Source of the DNA: Salibaculum sp035270045
GTDB taxonomy: Bacteria > Pseudomonadota > Alphaproteobacteria > Rhodobacterales > Rhodobacteraceae
Reading direction: 5' to 3'
Length of the DNA: 64,000 bases
Assembly (NCBI RefSeq): GCF_035270045.1
Contig: NZ_DATFIP010000076.1
Coordinates: forward strand, 62,001-126,000
A program made the translations under genes and the position numbers. The notes beneath the pieces were generated by a model, which saw nothing but the letters and a program-made list of their open reading frames with translations, was not told where the DNA came from and ran no database searches. Every line of letters begins with the position of its first letter. Position 1 is the first letter of the stretch. Positions 7,814-15,815 of the stretch are shown here, one piece after another.

Positions 7814-8527
7814 ATGCGCGTCTTGCTCGTCGAGGATGATCCGACAACTGCCAAGAGCATCGAGTTGATGCTGGGCCACGCCAACCTCAACGTCTACACG
7901 ACCGAGCTGGGTGAGGAGGGGATCGACCTGGCCAAGCTCTACGACTACGACCTGATCCTGCTGGATCTCAACCTGCCGGACATGTCGGGGCACGACGTGC
8001 TGCGCCAGCTTCGGATGGCGCGGGTCGAGACGCCGATCCTGATTCTCTCGGGCGAGGATGCAACCGATTCCAAGCTCAAGGGGTTTGGCTTCGGGGCCGA
8101 CGACTACCTGACCAAGCCCTTTCACCGCGAGGAACTGATCGCCCGCATCCACGCGATCATCCGCCGGTCCAAGGGACATGCACAGTCGATCATCCGAACC
8201 GGCAAGGTCTCGGTGAACCTGGACGCCAAGACGGTCGAGGCCGCGGGAGAGCCCGTTCACCTGACCGGAAAGGAATACCAGATGCTGGAGCTGCTGTCGT
8301 TGCGCAAGGGCACCACGCTGACCAAGGAGATGTTTCTCAACCACCTCTACGGTGGCATGGACGAGCCGGAACTGAAGATCATCGACGTCTTCATCTGCAA
8401 GCTGCGCAAGAAACTCTCCGAGGCCACGGGCGGGGACAGCTACATCGAGACCGTCTGGGGCCGCGGGTATGTGCTGCGCGACCCCGAGCAGGGCGTCGAG
8501 GCCGAACGGGTCGCCGTCGGGGCCTGA
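7814..8527 (+). CDS. ctrA: Cell-cycle response regulator CtrA
   Basis: This 237-residue OmpR/PhoB-type regulator has a receiver domain (residues 1-120), with the acidic pair at residues 8-9, phospho-acceptor Asp51 in LILLDLNLPDM, a Thr/Ser switch in ILSGEDA and Lys in YLTKPF. The winged-helix DNA-binding domain (about 128-228) includes LTGKEYQMLELLSLRKG and TVWGRGYVLRDP. The high similarity to Caulobacter CtrA recalled from memory, including Asp51 and GHAQSIIRTGKVSVNLD, and the adjacent sciP make the identification strong. CtrA binds TTAA-N7-TTAA sites; half-sites lie in its own promoter. The phosphorelay (CckA-ChpT) is not in this window. Confidence 0.95.
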   Translation: MRVLLVEDDPTTAKSIELMLGHANLNVYTTELGEEGIDLAKLYDYDLILLDLNLPDMSGHDVLRQLRMARVETPILILSGEDATDSKLKGFGFGADDYLTKPFHREELIARIHAIIRRSKGHAQSIIRTGKVSVNLDAKTVEAAGEPVHLTGKEYQMLELLSLRKGTTLTKEMFLNHLYGGMDEPELKIIDVFICKLRKKLSEATGGDSYIETVWGRGYVLRDPEQGVEAERVAVGA

Positions 8528-8647
8528 CCTGCCGGGCGGCGAAGTCCGCGACCCGCCCCCTTCGGCCCGGTGCGTGCGGCGGCGGGCTGGACGACACCGG
8601 GGCGGCCCCCTATCACTTGAGCCATGGTGAGCGAAGGGGGACCAGCG

Positions 8648-10903
8648 GTGACCGAAGATATCGCGACAGAGGCCCTGACCGAGGCGCAGGCAGCCCGGGA
8701 ACTGGCGCGGCTGGCCGGGGTTCTGGCCCGCGCCGAAGCCGCTTATCACGGCGACGACGCCCCCGAGATGAGCGACGCAGAGTATGACGCGCTCAAGCGG
8801 CGCAACGCGGAGATCGAGGCCCGCTTCCCGGACCTCAAACGCGCCGACAGCCCCTCGGACCGGGTCGGCGCCGCCCCGGTCGAAGCCTTCGGCAAGATCA
8901 CCCACGCGGTGCGGATGCTGTCCCTGGCCAATGCTTTCGACGCACAGGACGTGGCCGATTTCGACCAGTCGATTCGCAGTTACCTGAACCTCGGCCCCGA
9001 GGCCCCGCTGACCTATACCGCCGAGCCCAAGATCGACGGGCTGAGCCTGTCGCTGCGTTACGAGGGCGGCGCGCTGGTCCATGCCGCGACCCGTGGCGAC
9101 GGTGAGACCGGCGAGAACGTCACCGCCAATGCGCGCACCATCGACGCAATTCCGACGCGGCTGACCGATGCCCCCGACGTGCTGGAAGTGCGCGGCGAGG
9201 TCTACATGTCTCATGCCGACTTCGAGGCGTTGAATGCGCGGCAGGCGGAAAAGGGCGCCAAGACCTTCGCCAACCCGCGCAACGCCGCCGCCGGGTCGCT
9301 GCGGCAACTGGACGCCAGCATCACGAAATCCCGCCCGCTGCGCTTCTTTGCCTATGCCTGGGGGGCGCTGTCCGCGCCGCTGGCCAAGACCCAAATGGGT
9401 GCGCTCGACCGGCTCGACGCGCTCGGCTTCACCACCAACCCACTGACCCGGGTCTGCGGGTCGGTGGAGGATATGCTGGCCCATTATCGCCGCATCGAAG
9501 ACCGGCGCGCCACGCTGGGGTATGACATCGACGGGGTCGTCTACAAGGTGGACGACCTCGCGCTGCAACAGCGTCTGGGCTACCGTTCGACAACACCGCG
9601 ATGGGCCATCGCCCACAAGTTTCCGGCCGAGCTCGCCTGGACCCGGCTAGAGGGAATCGACATCCAGGTCGGCCGGACCGGGGCGCTCAGCCCCGTCGCC
9701 CGCTTGCGTCCTGTCACGGTTGGCGGGGTCGTCGTCTCCAATGCCACCTTGCACAACGAGGATTACATCGCCGGACGCGGTGCCTCGGGCGAGGACATTC
9801 GCGGCGGCAAGGATATCCGCCCGGGCGATTGGGTGCAGGTGTATCGCGCGGGCGACGTGATCCCCAAGGTGGCAGATGTGGACCTGGCGAAGCGGTCGGA
9901 AGATGCCCAAGCCTACCGGTTTCCCGATACCTGCCCGGAATGCGGCTCCCCGGCGATCCGTGAAGAGGGCGACGCGGTGCGCCGCTGCACTGGCGGCTTG
10001 ATCTGCCCCGCCCAGGCCGTGGAAAAGCTCAAGCACTTCGTCTCGCGCGGGGCCATGGACATAGAGGGGCTGGGTGCCAAGCAAGTCGAGGCCTTTTACC
10101 ACGACGACCAGCTGCCGCTGCGCGAGCCGGCGGATATCTTCACGCTGCAACGCCGGGATGCGGAGAACCTGTCGAAGCTGGCCAATCGCGAGGGCTGGGG
10201 CGAGACCAGTGCGAGCAACCTGTTCCAGGCCATCGAGGACAAGCGTGCCATTCCCATGGCGCGGCTTCTGTTCGGGCTGGGCATCCGGCACGCGGGCGAG
10301 GTCGCCGCCCAGGATCTGGCGCGCCATTACGGCGGCTGGGATGCCATGGTGCGCGCGCTGGACAGGGCCCGGCCCGCCGCGCTGGCCCATCGCGCGGCGG
10401 ATGAAGCCGCCGAGACGGAACGGCGGCGCGCATCCGAGGAGGGGCGCCGCGCCCGCATCGCCGAGGCCCGCAAGGCGGCGCTGGAAAAGCAGGACATCCG
10501 CGCCGCCGCGCAAGAAGCCTGGGACGACCTGATCGGCGCCGACGGCATCGGCCCGGTGTTGGCGCTGTCGCTGTCCGATGCCTTTGCCAACGATCACGAA
10601 CGCGCCGCCATTGACCGGCTGACCGCCGAACTGACCGACATCAGGCCGCCGGACTCCCGCGCCGGTGACAGTCCGGTCGCAGGCAAGACGGTGGTCTTTA
10701 CCGGCAGCCTGGAAAAGATGACCCGGGCCGAGGCCAAGGCTCGGGCCGAGGCTCTGGGGGCCAAGGTCGCAGGGTCGGTCAGCGCCAGGACCGACCTACT
10801 GGTTGCCGGGCCGGGGGCCGGGTCCAAGGCGAAAAAGGCCGCCGAGCTGGGCATCGAGACCCTCGACGAGGACGGCTGGCTGTCGCTGATCGGTGCGCCA
10901 TGA
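8648..10903 (+). CDS. ligA: NAD-dependent DNA ligase LigA
   Basis: This is about 751 residues. The adenylation domain has the lysine nucleophile in AEPKIDG (residue 128 from this start). The OB fold follows, then a four-cysteine zinc finger (CPECG and CTGGLICPAQ), helix-hairpin-helix repeats and a C-terminal BRCT domain (GKTVVFTGSLEKMTRAEAK). It seals nicks during replication and repair. The GTG at 8648 is preferred because a GGGGGA ribosome-binding site sits 6-7 bases upstream; the ATG at 8624 would add 8 residues but has no such site. An Arg/Glu/Ala-rich insert of about 60 residues interrupts the HhH region (ERRRASEEGRRARIAE), making it longer than the E. coli enzyme (671 residues). The stop overlaps recG by 4 bp. 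Confidence 0.96.
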   Translation: MTEDIATEALTEAQAARELARLAGVLARAEAAYHGDDAPEMSDAEYDALKRRNAEIEARFPDLKRADSPSDRVGAAPVEAFGKITHAVRMLSLANAFDAQDVADFDQSIRSYLNLGPEAPLTYTAEPKIDGLSLSLRYEGGALVHAATRGDGETGENVTANARTIDAIPTRLTDAPDVLEVRGEVYMSHADFEALNARQAEKGAKTFANPRNAAAGSLRQLDASITKSRPLRFFAYAWGALSAPLAKTQMGALDRLDALGFTTNPLTRVCGSVEDMLAHYRRIEDRRATLGYDIDGVVYKVDDLALQQRLGYRSTTPRWAIAHKFPAELAWTRLEGIDIQVGRTGALSPVARLRPVTVGGVVVSNATLHNEDYIAGRGASGEDIRGGKDIRPGDWVQVYRAGDVIPKVADVDLAKRSEDAQAYRFPDTCPECGSPAIREEGDAVRRCTGGLICPAQAVEKLKHFVSRGAMDIEGLGAKQVEAFYHDDQLPLREPADIFTLQRRDAENLSKLANREGWGETSASNLFQAIEDKRAIPMARLLFGLGIRHAGEVAAQDLARHYGGWDAMVRALDRARPAALAHRAADEAAETERRRASEEGRRARIAEARKAALEKQDIRAAAQEAWDDLIGADGIGPVLALSLSDAFANDHERAAIDRLTAELTDIRPPDSRAGDSPVAGKTVVFTGSLEKMTRAEAKARAEALGAKVAGSVSARTDLLVAGPGAGSKAKKAAELGIETLDEDGWLSLIGAP

Positions 10904-12990
10904 GCACCCGGCCGGAAGTCCTGTTTCCGCTCTTCGCTGACCTGACGACCCTGGACGGGGTCGGTCCGAAACTGGCCCAGCAGCTTGCCGCGGGCGGCAT
11001 CGAAAAGCCGCGCGACATGGTCTTCACGCTGCCGTACAGCGGCGTGGACCGGTCGCGCCGGGCGACGGTGCGCGACCTTGTCCCGCCGGCCCATTGCACG
11101 GTCGAGGTGGTCGTGGGCGAGCACCGCCCGCCCGCGCAGCGCGGCCGACCCTACCGCGTTATCGTGGAAGATGCGCAGACCAGTTTCCAGCTGGTCTTTT
11201 TTCATGCCCGTGGCGACTACCTGCGCCGCATCCTGCCCAGTGGCCAGCGGCGCGTGATTTCCGGCAAGGTCGAGCTGTTCGACGGCATCGCGCAGATGGT
11301 GCACCCCGATCATGTCCTGCGGCCCGACGAGGCCGGGCAGATCCCGCCCTACGAGCCGGTCTACCCGCTGACCGGCTCGGTCACGCAACGGGTCATGTTC
11401 AAGGCGACCCGGGCGGCGCTGGCGCGGGCGCCGGATTTGCCGGAATGGATCGACCCGGCCCTGCGCGCGCGCGAGGGTTGGCCCGAATGGAAGGCCGCGC
11501 TGGACACCGCCCATGCGCCGCTGTCGGGGGCCGAACTGGCGCCGACCTCGCCCGCGCGGCAAAGACTGGCCTATGACGAATTGCTGGCCCATCAGTTGAC
11601 GCTGGCGCTGGCGCGCGCGACCCAACGGCGCGGCAAGGGGCAGGCGACGCGGGGCGATGGCCGGTTGCGTGCCGGGGTTCTGGCCGGTCTGCCCTATGCG
11701 CCCACCGGCGCACAGACCCGCGCGGTCGAGGAGATCACTGCCGACATGGCCGCGCCCAAGCGGATGAATCGCCTGCTTCAGGGCGACGTCGGCGCGGGCA
11801 AGACACTGGTCGCCCTTCTGGTGCTGCTCGCCGCGGTCGAGGCGGGCGGGCAGGGCGTCATGATGGCGCCGACCGAGATCCTCGCGCGCCAGCACATGGA
11901 GGGGCTGGCGCCCCTGGCGGCGTCGGCGGGCGTGCGGCTCGAGCTGCTCACGGGCCGCGACAAGGGGGCCGAGCGCCGCGCCAAGCTGGCCGCACTTGAA
12001 CGCGGCGACATCGGCATCCTGGTCGGCACCCACGCGGTGTTCCAGCAGGATGTCGCCTTTCACGACCTGCGGCTGGCCATCGTCGACGAACAGCACCGCT
12101 TCGGTGTCTCGCAGCGGATGCAACTGGGCGCCAAGGGGGCTGCGGTCGACGTTCTGGTCATGACCGCGACGCCGATCCCGCGGTCGCTGGCATTGGCGCA
12201 ATTCGGGGACATGGATGTTTCGGTCCTGGATGAAAAACCGCCCGGGCGCACGCCGGTCACGACAAGCGTGGTCAGCACCGGTCGCCTTGACGAAGTGACC
12301 GAGCACCTGCGCAGGGCCGTGGCCGAGGGCCGCCAGGCCTACTGGGTCTGCCCGCTGGTCGAGGAGTCCGAGGTCAGCGAGCTGACCGCCGCCGAGGACC
12401 GTTTCAAGAGATTGCGTGCGACGCTGGGCGAGGGGGTTGTCGGGCTGGTACATGGCCGCATGGACCCGGCGGACAAGGATGCCGCCATGGCCCGTTTCGT
12501 GACCGGCGAGACCGGCGTGTTGGTGGCCACCACGGTGATCGAGGTGGGAGTGAACGTGCCCAATGCCTCGATCATGGTGATCGAGCGCGCCGAGAGCTTC
12601 GGGCTGGCCCAGTTGCACCAGCTGCGCGGCCGGGTGGGGCGCGGCGCCGCGCAGTCCACCTGCCTGCTCATGTATCAAGCTCCACTGTCCGACACCGGGC
12701 GGCGGCGCCTGGAGATCCTGCGCGAGACCGAGGACGGGTTCCGTATTTCCGAGGAAGACCTGGCCATGCGCGGTGCGGGCGACGTGATCGGCACTGCGCA
12801 ATCGGGGCTGCCGCGCTTTCGCATCGCGGATATCGAGCGGCAGTCGGCCCTCATGGCCCTGGCCCAGCAGGACGCGCGCAAGCTGCTGGCCGATGATGCC
12901 GACCTGACGTCGGACCGCGGCCAGGCGGCGCGCGTGCTGCTCTGGCTGATGGAGCAGGACCGGGCAATTCGTTTGATATCAGTGGGTTAA
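10900..12990 (+). CDS. recG: ATP-dependent DNA helicase RecG
   Basis: This 696-residue branch-migrating helicase acts on stalled forks and Holliday junctions. The N-terminal wedge/OB domain (about 1-170, starting with a DGVGPKLAQQL hairpin) is followed by helicase motifs. Walker A is GDVGAGKTLVALL, motif II is IVDEQHRFG, motif III is TATPIPRSLAL, and the C-terminal lobe has TTVIEVGVNVPNA and QLRGRVGRG. Length fits the family. It starts with ATGA overlapping the ligA stop, so ligA and recG are translationally coupled. A predicted SOS box and a 40-residue membrane peptide gene follow it. Confidence 0.96.
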   Translation: MSTRPEVLFPLFADLTTLDGVGPKLAQQLAAGGIEKPRDMVFTLPYSGVDRSRRATVRDLVPPAHCTVEVVVGEHRPPAQRGRPYRVIVEDAQTSFQLVFFHARGDYLRRILPSGQRRVISGKVELFDGIAQMVHPDHVLRPDEAGQIPPYEPVYPLTGSVTQRVMFKATRAALARAPDLPEWIDPALRAREGWPEWKAALDTAHAPLSGAELAPTSPARQRLAYDELLAHQLTLALARATQRRGKGQATRGDGRLRAGVLAGLPYAPTGAQTRAVEEITADMAAPKRMNRLLQGDVGAGKTLVALLVLLAAVEAGGQGVMMAPTEILARQHMEGLAPLAASAGVRLELLTGRDKGAERRAKLAALERGDIGILVGTHAVFQQDVAFHDLRLAIVDEQHRFGVSQRMQLGAKGAAVDVLVMTATPIPRSLALAQFGDMDVSVLDEKPPGRTPVTTSVVSTGRLDEVTEHLRRAVAEGRQAYWVCPLVEESEVSELTAAEDRFKRLRATLGEGVVGLVHGRMDPADKDAAMARFVTGETGVLVATTVIEVGVNVPNASIMVIERAESFGLAQLHQLRGRVGRGAAQSTCLLMYQAPLSDTGRRRLEILRETEDGFRISEEDLAMRGAGDVIGTAQSGLPRFRIADIERQSALMALAQQDARKLLADDADLTSDRGQAARVLLWLMEQDRAIRLISVG

Positions 12991-13018
12991 TTGCTTCCGA
13001 TCAATTTTGTTCACTAAT

Positions 13019-13033
13019 GTTCCTAAAAAGTTC
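13019..13033 (+). promoter_or_regulatory. Candidate LexA (SOS) box, GTTC-N7-GTTC
   Basis: GTTC at 13019-13022 and GTTC at 13030-13033 are separated by exactly 7 bases (CTAAAAA). This matches the direct-repeat SOS box known for alphaproteobacteria such as Rhodobacter and Caulobacter. A third GTTC at 13009-13012 is one base short of the spacing. It lies 63 bp before a small membrane-protein gene and just after recG. A motif of eight fixed bases can occur by chance once or twice in 64 kb, so location is the main support. Confidence 0.5.
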
Positions 13034-13095
13034 TTGCATTAAGACTTGGTTAATGAGAACAAAGTGGCAACAGGAGAACGGAAAGGAGCAGCGAT

Positions 13096-13218
13096 ATGGC
13101 CAATGAGATCAGACAGGCGATTGCCCGGTCGCGCGACACGCTGGTGGCCGATGCCTTCGGCGCCGCCGCGCTGATGATTCTGCTGGTGGTCGCGCTGCAC
13201 CTGCCCACGCTTTTGTGA
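13096..13218 (+). CDS. Small single-span membrane protein, 40 residues
   Basis: A strong AAAGGAG ribosome-binding site precedes the ATG. The product has a charged amphipathic N-terminus (MANEIRQAIARSRDTLVADA) and one hydrophobic span (AALMILLVVALHLPTLL) running to the end, so it should sit in the inner membrane with the N-terminus probably cytoplasmic. The family is not recognised by name. The low-GC leader with a candidate SOS box suggests DNA-damage control. SOS-induced tiny membrane proteins such as Caulobacter SidA inhibit division, but no sequence similarity to SidA is claimed. The 264 bp to the next gene holds a terminator at 13377 and no other gene. Confidence 0.7.
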   Translation: MANEIRQAIARSRDTLVADAFGAAALMILLVVALHLPTLL

Positions 13219-13376
13219 TCTGCCTCGCGCCCCGGTCCGGACGTTCTGCATCGCCTGTCCCACCTTCGATGCACTGACGACCTGACACTGCCTGTCCAGG
13301 ACGGACCTGCCGTCCGCCATCACACCGCCCGGGACCTGCCTCTCCCGATCGCGGCCGGACCCGGGGCGCAAACCTG

Positions 13377-13413
13377 CCGCCGCGTTCCCTGTCCCGGGGC
13401 GCGGCGGTTTTTT
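13377..13413 (+). terminator. Rho-independent terminator
   Basis: An 8-bp stem (13377-13384 CCGCCGCG with 13400-13407 CGCGGCGG) is followed by six T residues. It would end the transcript carrying the 40-residue peptide. Confidence 0.75.
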
Positions 13414-13483
13414 CTTGTCAGGGCAGGCGCGGTGCCACCCGGCTCGGGGGTGAAGGGATACGCGCTGCAATCCGCGGAGCGGA

Positions 13484-13936
13484 TCAGGCGCAATGGGCCT
13501 CGCGCGCGGCCTTGAAGGCTTCCAGTGTCGCGTCCAGGGCCAGCAGGATAGAGGCGTGGCGGTTCTTGTAGTCTCTGGCCGGTTGCAGCACCTCAAGCCC
13601 GTCGAAAGGCGCCTCGGGCGCGGGGCCGTCCTGTTTGAGCATGGCATACAGCTGGTCGCGGGCGGCCTGCACCTGGGGTTCGGTGGTGCCGATGACATTG
13701 GCGGCCACCACGGCCGCCGAGGCTTGACCCAGCGCACAGGCCTTCACGTCCTGCCCATAGTCGGTGATCTTGCCATCCTCGACCCGCAGGTCAACCGAGA
13801 CGGTGGAGCCACAGAGCGGCGAGCGCACCCGTCCGGTGCCGTCCGGGGCGTCAAGCCGCCCCAGCCGCGGGATCTCCGCCGCCAGGCCGAGAATCCGGGT
13901 GGAATAGAGCTTGATCAGGTCGGTCTCTGTGCTCAT
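13484..13936 (-). CDS. NifU/IscU-like iron-sulfur cluster scaffold protein
   Basis: This 150-residue protein is of the NifU_N/IscU type. Three cysteines are placed as in the family: Cys in RSPLCGSTV, Cys in VKACALGQASAAVVAANVIG, and a C-terminal Cys in REAHCA. The family assembles Fe-S clusters transiently and passes them to apoproteins. The third position is displaced relative to classical IscU, so the role may be specialised. The start at ATG 13936 is chosen over an upstream in-frame codon. It is divergent from hisI, with 68 bp between. Confidence 0.82.
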   Translation of the reverse strand: MSTETDLIKLYSTRILGLAAEIPRLGRLDAPDGTGRVRSPLCGSTVSVDLRVEDGKITDYGQDVKACALGQASAAVVAANVIGTTEPQVQAARDQLYAMLKQDGPAPEAPFDGLEVLQPARDYKNRHASILLALDATLEAFKAAREAHCA

Positions 13937-14004
13937 GAGTTTGCCTTCGGCTGTCCTGCCCAATAAATAGGCCTGCCGATCCCCGATGCCAAAGGAAATC
14001 TGAC

Positions 14005-14367
14005 ATGGCCTTCGATCCCGCGAGTTTGACCTATGATGCGGATGGTCTCGTGCCCTGCATCGCCCAGGATGCCGCCGATGGCACCGTGCTTATGATGGCC
14101 TGGATGACCCGCCAGGCCGTCGAGAAAACGCTCGAAACCGGTCGCGTCACCTACTGGTCGCGCTCGCGGCAGGCCTTCTGGGTCAAGGGTGAGAGCAGCG
14201 GCCACGTGCAGGCCCTTGTCGATCTGCGCGTCGATTGCGACCGTGATTGCCTGCTGGCCGTGGTGCGCCAGACCGGCCCGGCCTGCCATACCAACCGGCG
14301 CTCGTGTTTCTACACCTCGGTGACTGGCGGGGACGAGGTCGAGCTGATGCACCCCATGACGGACTAG
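14005..14367 (+). CDS. hisI: Phosphoribosyl-AMP cyclohydrolase HisI
   Basis: This 120-residue cytoplasmic enzyme opens the purine ring of PR-AMP in histidine biosynthesis. The metal-binding segment is clear: DLRVDCDRDCLLAVVRQTG, then ACHTNRRSCFY. The TYWSRSRQAFWVKGESSGH segment is also characteristic. It has no HisE fusion, as usual in alphaproteobacteria. It ends convergently, overlapping the last 4 bp of gluQ. Confidence 0.95.
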   Translation: MAFDPASLTYDADGLVPCIAQDAADGTVLMMAWMTRQAVEKTLETGRVTYWSRSRQAFWVKGESSGHVQALVDLRVDCDRDCLLAVVRQTGPACHTNRRSCFYTSVTGGDEVELMHPMTD

Positions 14368-15188
14368 AGCCCGACCATGGCGCGAATCCCGGCAGGGTCC
14401 ACGCCGTCGGCGCGATAGGCCGCCAGCGCCCTGGAGGCGTCGATCTTTGCCAGGCGCTGTCCCGCCGCGTCGCGGATCAGGTCGTGATGGTGATAGATCG
14501 GCACCGGCCAGTCCATCAGCCGCTGGATCAAGACGTGCAGGAAGGTGGCGTGCCACAGGTCGGCTCCACGCACCACGTGGGTGATGCCCTGGATGCCATC
14601 GTCAAGGGGGCAGGCCAGGTGATAGGCTGGATCGCCGGTTTCCTTGCGGCGCAGCACCGGGTCGCCGATCAAGCCGATCAGCTGGTCGGGGTCAGGCCGG
14701 TGGGTGCCGCGATGCAGTGGCCCGATCTCGGTGAAGGCGGGCAGCGGGCCGACCTGCTCAAGGGCGCGGCCCAGGTCCAGGCGCAGGGCATCGCCGGCCC
14801 CGGTATCCTTCATGGGCCGATGGCGGCAGGTTCCGGGATAGACCAGCCCGTCCCAGCCGGGGCGCGCGCCTGCCGTCTTGATGGCCGAGCGCGAACAGGA
14901 ACACGGGTAGAGCAGCCCGCGCGCGGCGAGATCGTCAAGCGCGCGCGCATAGTCCGCCAGGTGCTCGGATTGGCGCCGCACCGGCCGGGGCCAGTCCAGC
15001 CCGAGCCAGCGCAGATCATCCAGAATTGCAGCCTCGAATTCGGCGCGACAGCGGGTGCTGTCGGTATCCTCGATCCGCAACAGGGCCATGCCGCCCAGGT
15101 CCCGCGCCACCCGCCAGACGGTCAGCGCCGAATAGGCATGACCAAGGTGCAGTCGCCCCGTGGGCGAGGGCGCGAAGCGAGTTATCAT
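14364..15188 (-). CDS. gluQ: Glutamyl-Q tRNA(Asp) synthetase
   Basis: This 274-residue shortened class I glutamyl-tRNA synthetase homologue starts MITRFAPSPTGRLHLGHAYS, which carries the HIGH-type motif. It has a KLAKID-like signature late (QRLAKIDASRALA) and lacks the anticodon-binding domain. The CSCSR segment provides some of the cysteines of the zinc site. GluQRS attaches glutamate to queuosine at position 34 of tRNA-Asp. The start overlaps the methyltransferase stop upstream by 4 bp, indicating a two-gene operon. Confidence 0.93.
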   Translation of the reverse strand: MITRFAPSPTGRLHLGHAYSALTVWRVARDLGGMALLRIEDTDSTRCRAEFEAAILDDLRWLGLDWPRPVRRQSEHLADYARALDDLAARGLLYPCSCSRSAIKTAGARPGWDGLVYPGTCRHRPMKDTGAGDALRLDLGRALEQVGPLPAFTEIGPLHRGTHRPDPDQLIGLIGDPVLRRKETGDPAYHLACPLDDGIQGITHVVRGADLWHATFLHVLIQRLMDWPVPIYHHHDLIRDAAGQRLAKIDASRALAAYRADGVDPAGIRAMVGL

Positions 15189-15793
15189 TCCCGTCGGAGA
15201 ACGATCACGTCCGAGCCCATCTCCTTGGCCTCCAGGTGGGGACCATGTTCGCGCGAGAGCACGGTCACGTCGGCGGCGGCGACATGGCCCTCCAGCACGG
15301 CGTCATAACTGCCGTTCTCGACCGTGGGATCGTTGAAGGACAGGGCCAGGACCCCGCCCGGCGAGAGATGCGCGATCAACAGGCTCAGGGTTTCCGGCGG
15401 CGCGGCGCCGAGGCTGACCACCCCCACAGCGACGATGGCGTCATAGCTGCGCGGCAGGTCCGCACCGGGTTCGCCGACCCAGAGCTTTTCGTAAAGTGAC
15501 TTCCCGCGGGCGATATCGACCATTTCTGCCGTCACATCGGTGCCATGCAGGTGGTTGAACCCTTGCTGCAGCAGCGCGGCGCCGGAAATCCCGGTGCCGC
15601 AGCCGAAGTCCAGAACCGTGGTCTCGGGGGCGACATGGCGAGCCAGCGCCGCCGCCAGCCGGGTCGGGGTGTGATAGCCGTAGGTTTCAAGGTCGGCGTC
15701 GTAGGCCCCGGCCCAGTCGCGGTAGACGTCGATCGTCTCCTCGACCGGGCGTGGGGTCCAGAGGTTGGCGGGGGTTGAATTGTCGTCTGTCAT
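15185..15793 (-). CDS. Class I SAM-dependent methyltransferase
   Basis: This 202-residue Rossmann-fold methyltransferase has motif I TVLDFGCGTGISGAAL, acidic motif II near GTDVTAEMVDIAR and a post-I segment SYDAIVAVGVVSLGAAP. The N-terminal DVYRDWAGAYDADLETYGYHTP resembles the Williams-Beuren-type methyltransferase group. The substrate is unknown. It is translationally coupled to gluQ downstream (4-bp overlap). Confidence 0.8.
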   Translation of the reverse strand: MTDDNSTPANLWTPRPVEETIDVYRDWAGAYDADLETYGYHTPTRLAAALARHVAPETTVLDFGCGTGISGAALLQQGFNHLHGTDVTAEMVDIARGKSLYEKLWVGEPGADLPRSYDAIVAVGVVSLGAAPPETLSLLIAHLSPGGVLALSFNDPTVENGSYDAVLEGHVAAADVTVLSREHGPHLEAKEMGSDVIVLRRE

Positions 15794-15815
15794 GGCGGAC
15801 AGGCTAGTGGCCGGG

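Noticed and set aside
8624..8647. ATG at 8624 as the ligA start
   Set aside because: No ribosome-binding site precedes it, whereas GGGGGA lies before the GTG at 8648; it remains possible.
7772..12801. Very long minus-strand open frames (614 and 735 codons) opposite ctrA, ligA and recG
   Set aside because: They are antisense shadows caused by high-GC codon bias; the + strand encodes clear ligase, helicase and response-regulator motifs.
13009..13022. GTTC-ACTAAT-GTTC as an additional SOS box
   Set aside because: The spacer is 6 rather than 7 bases; only the 13019-13033 pair fits.
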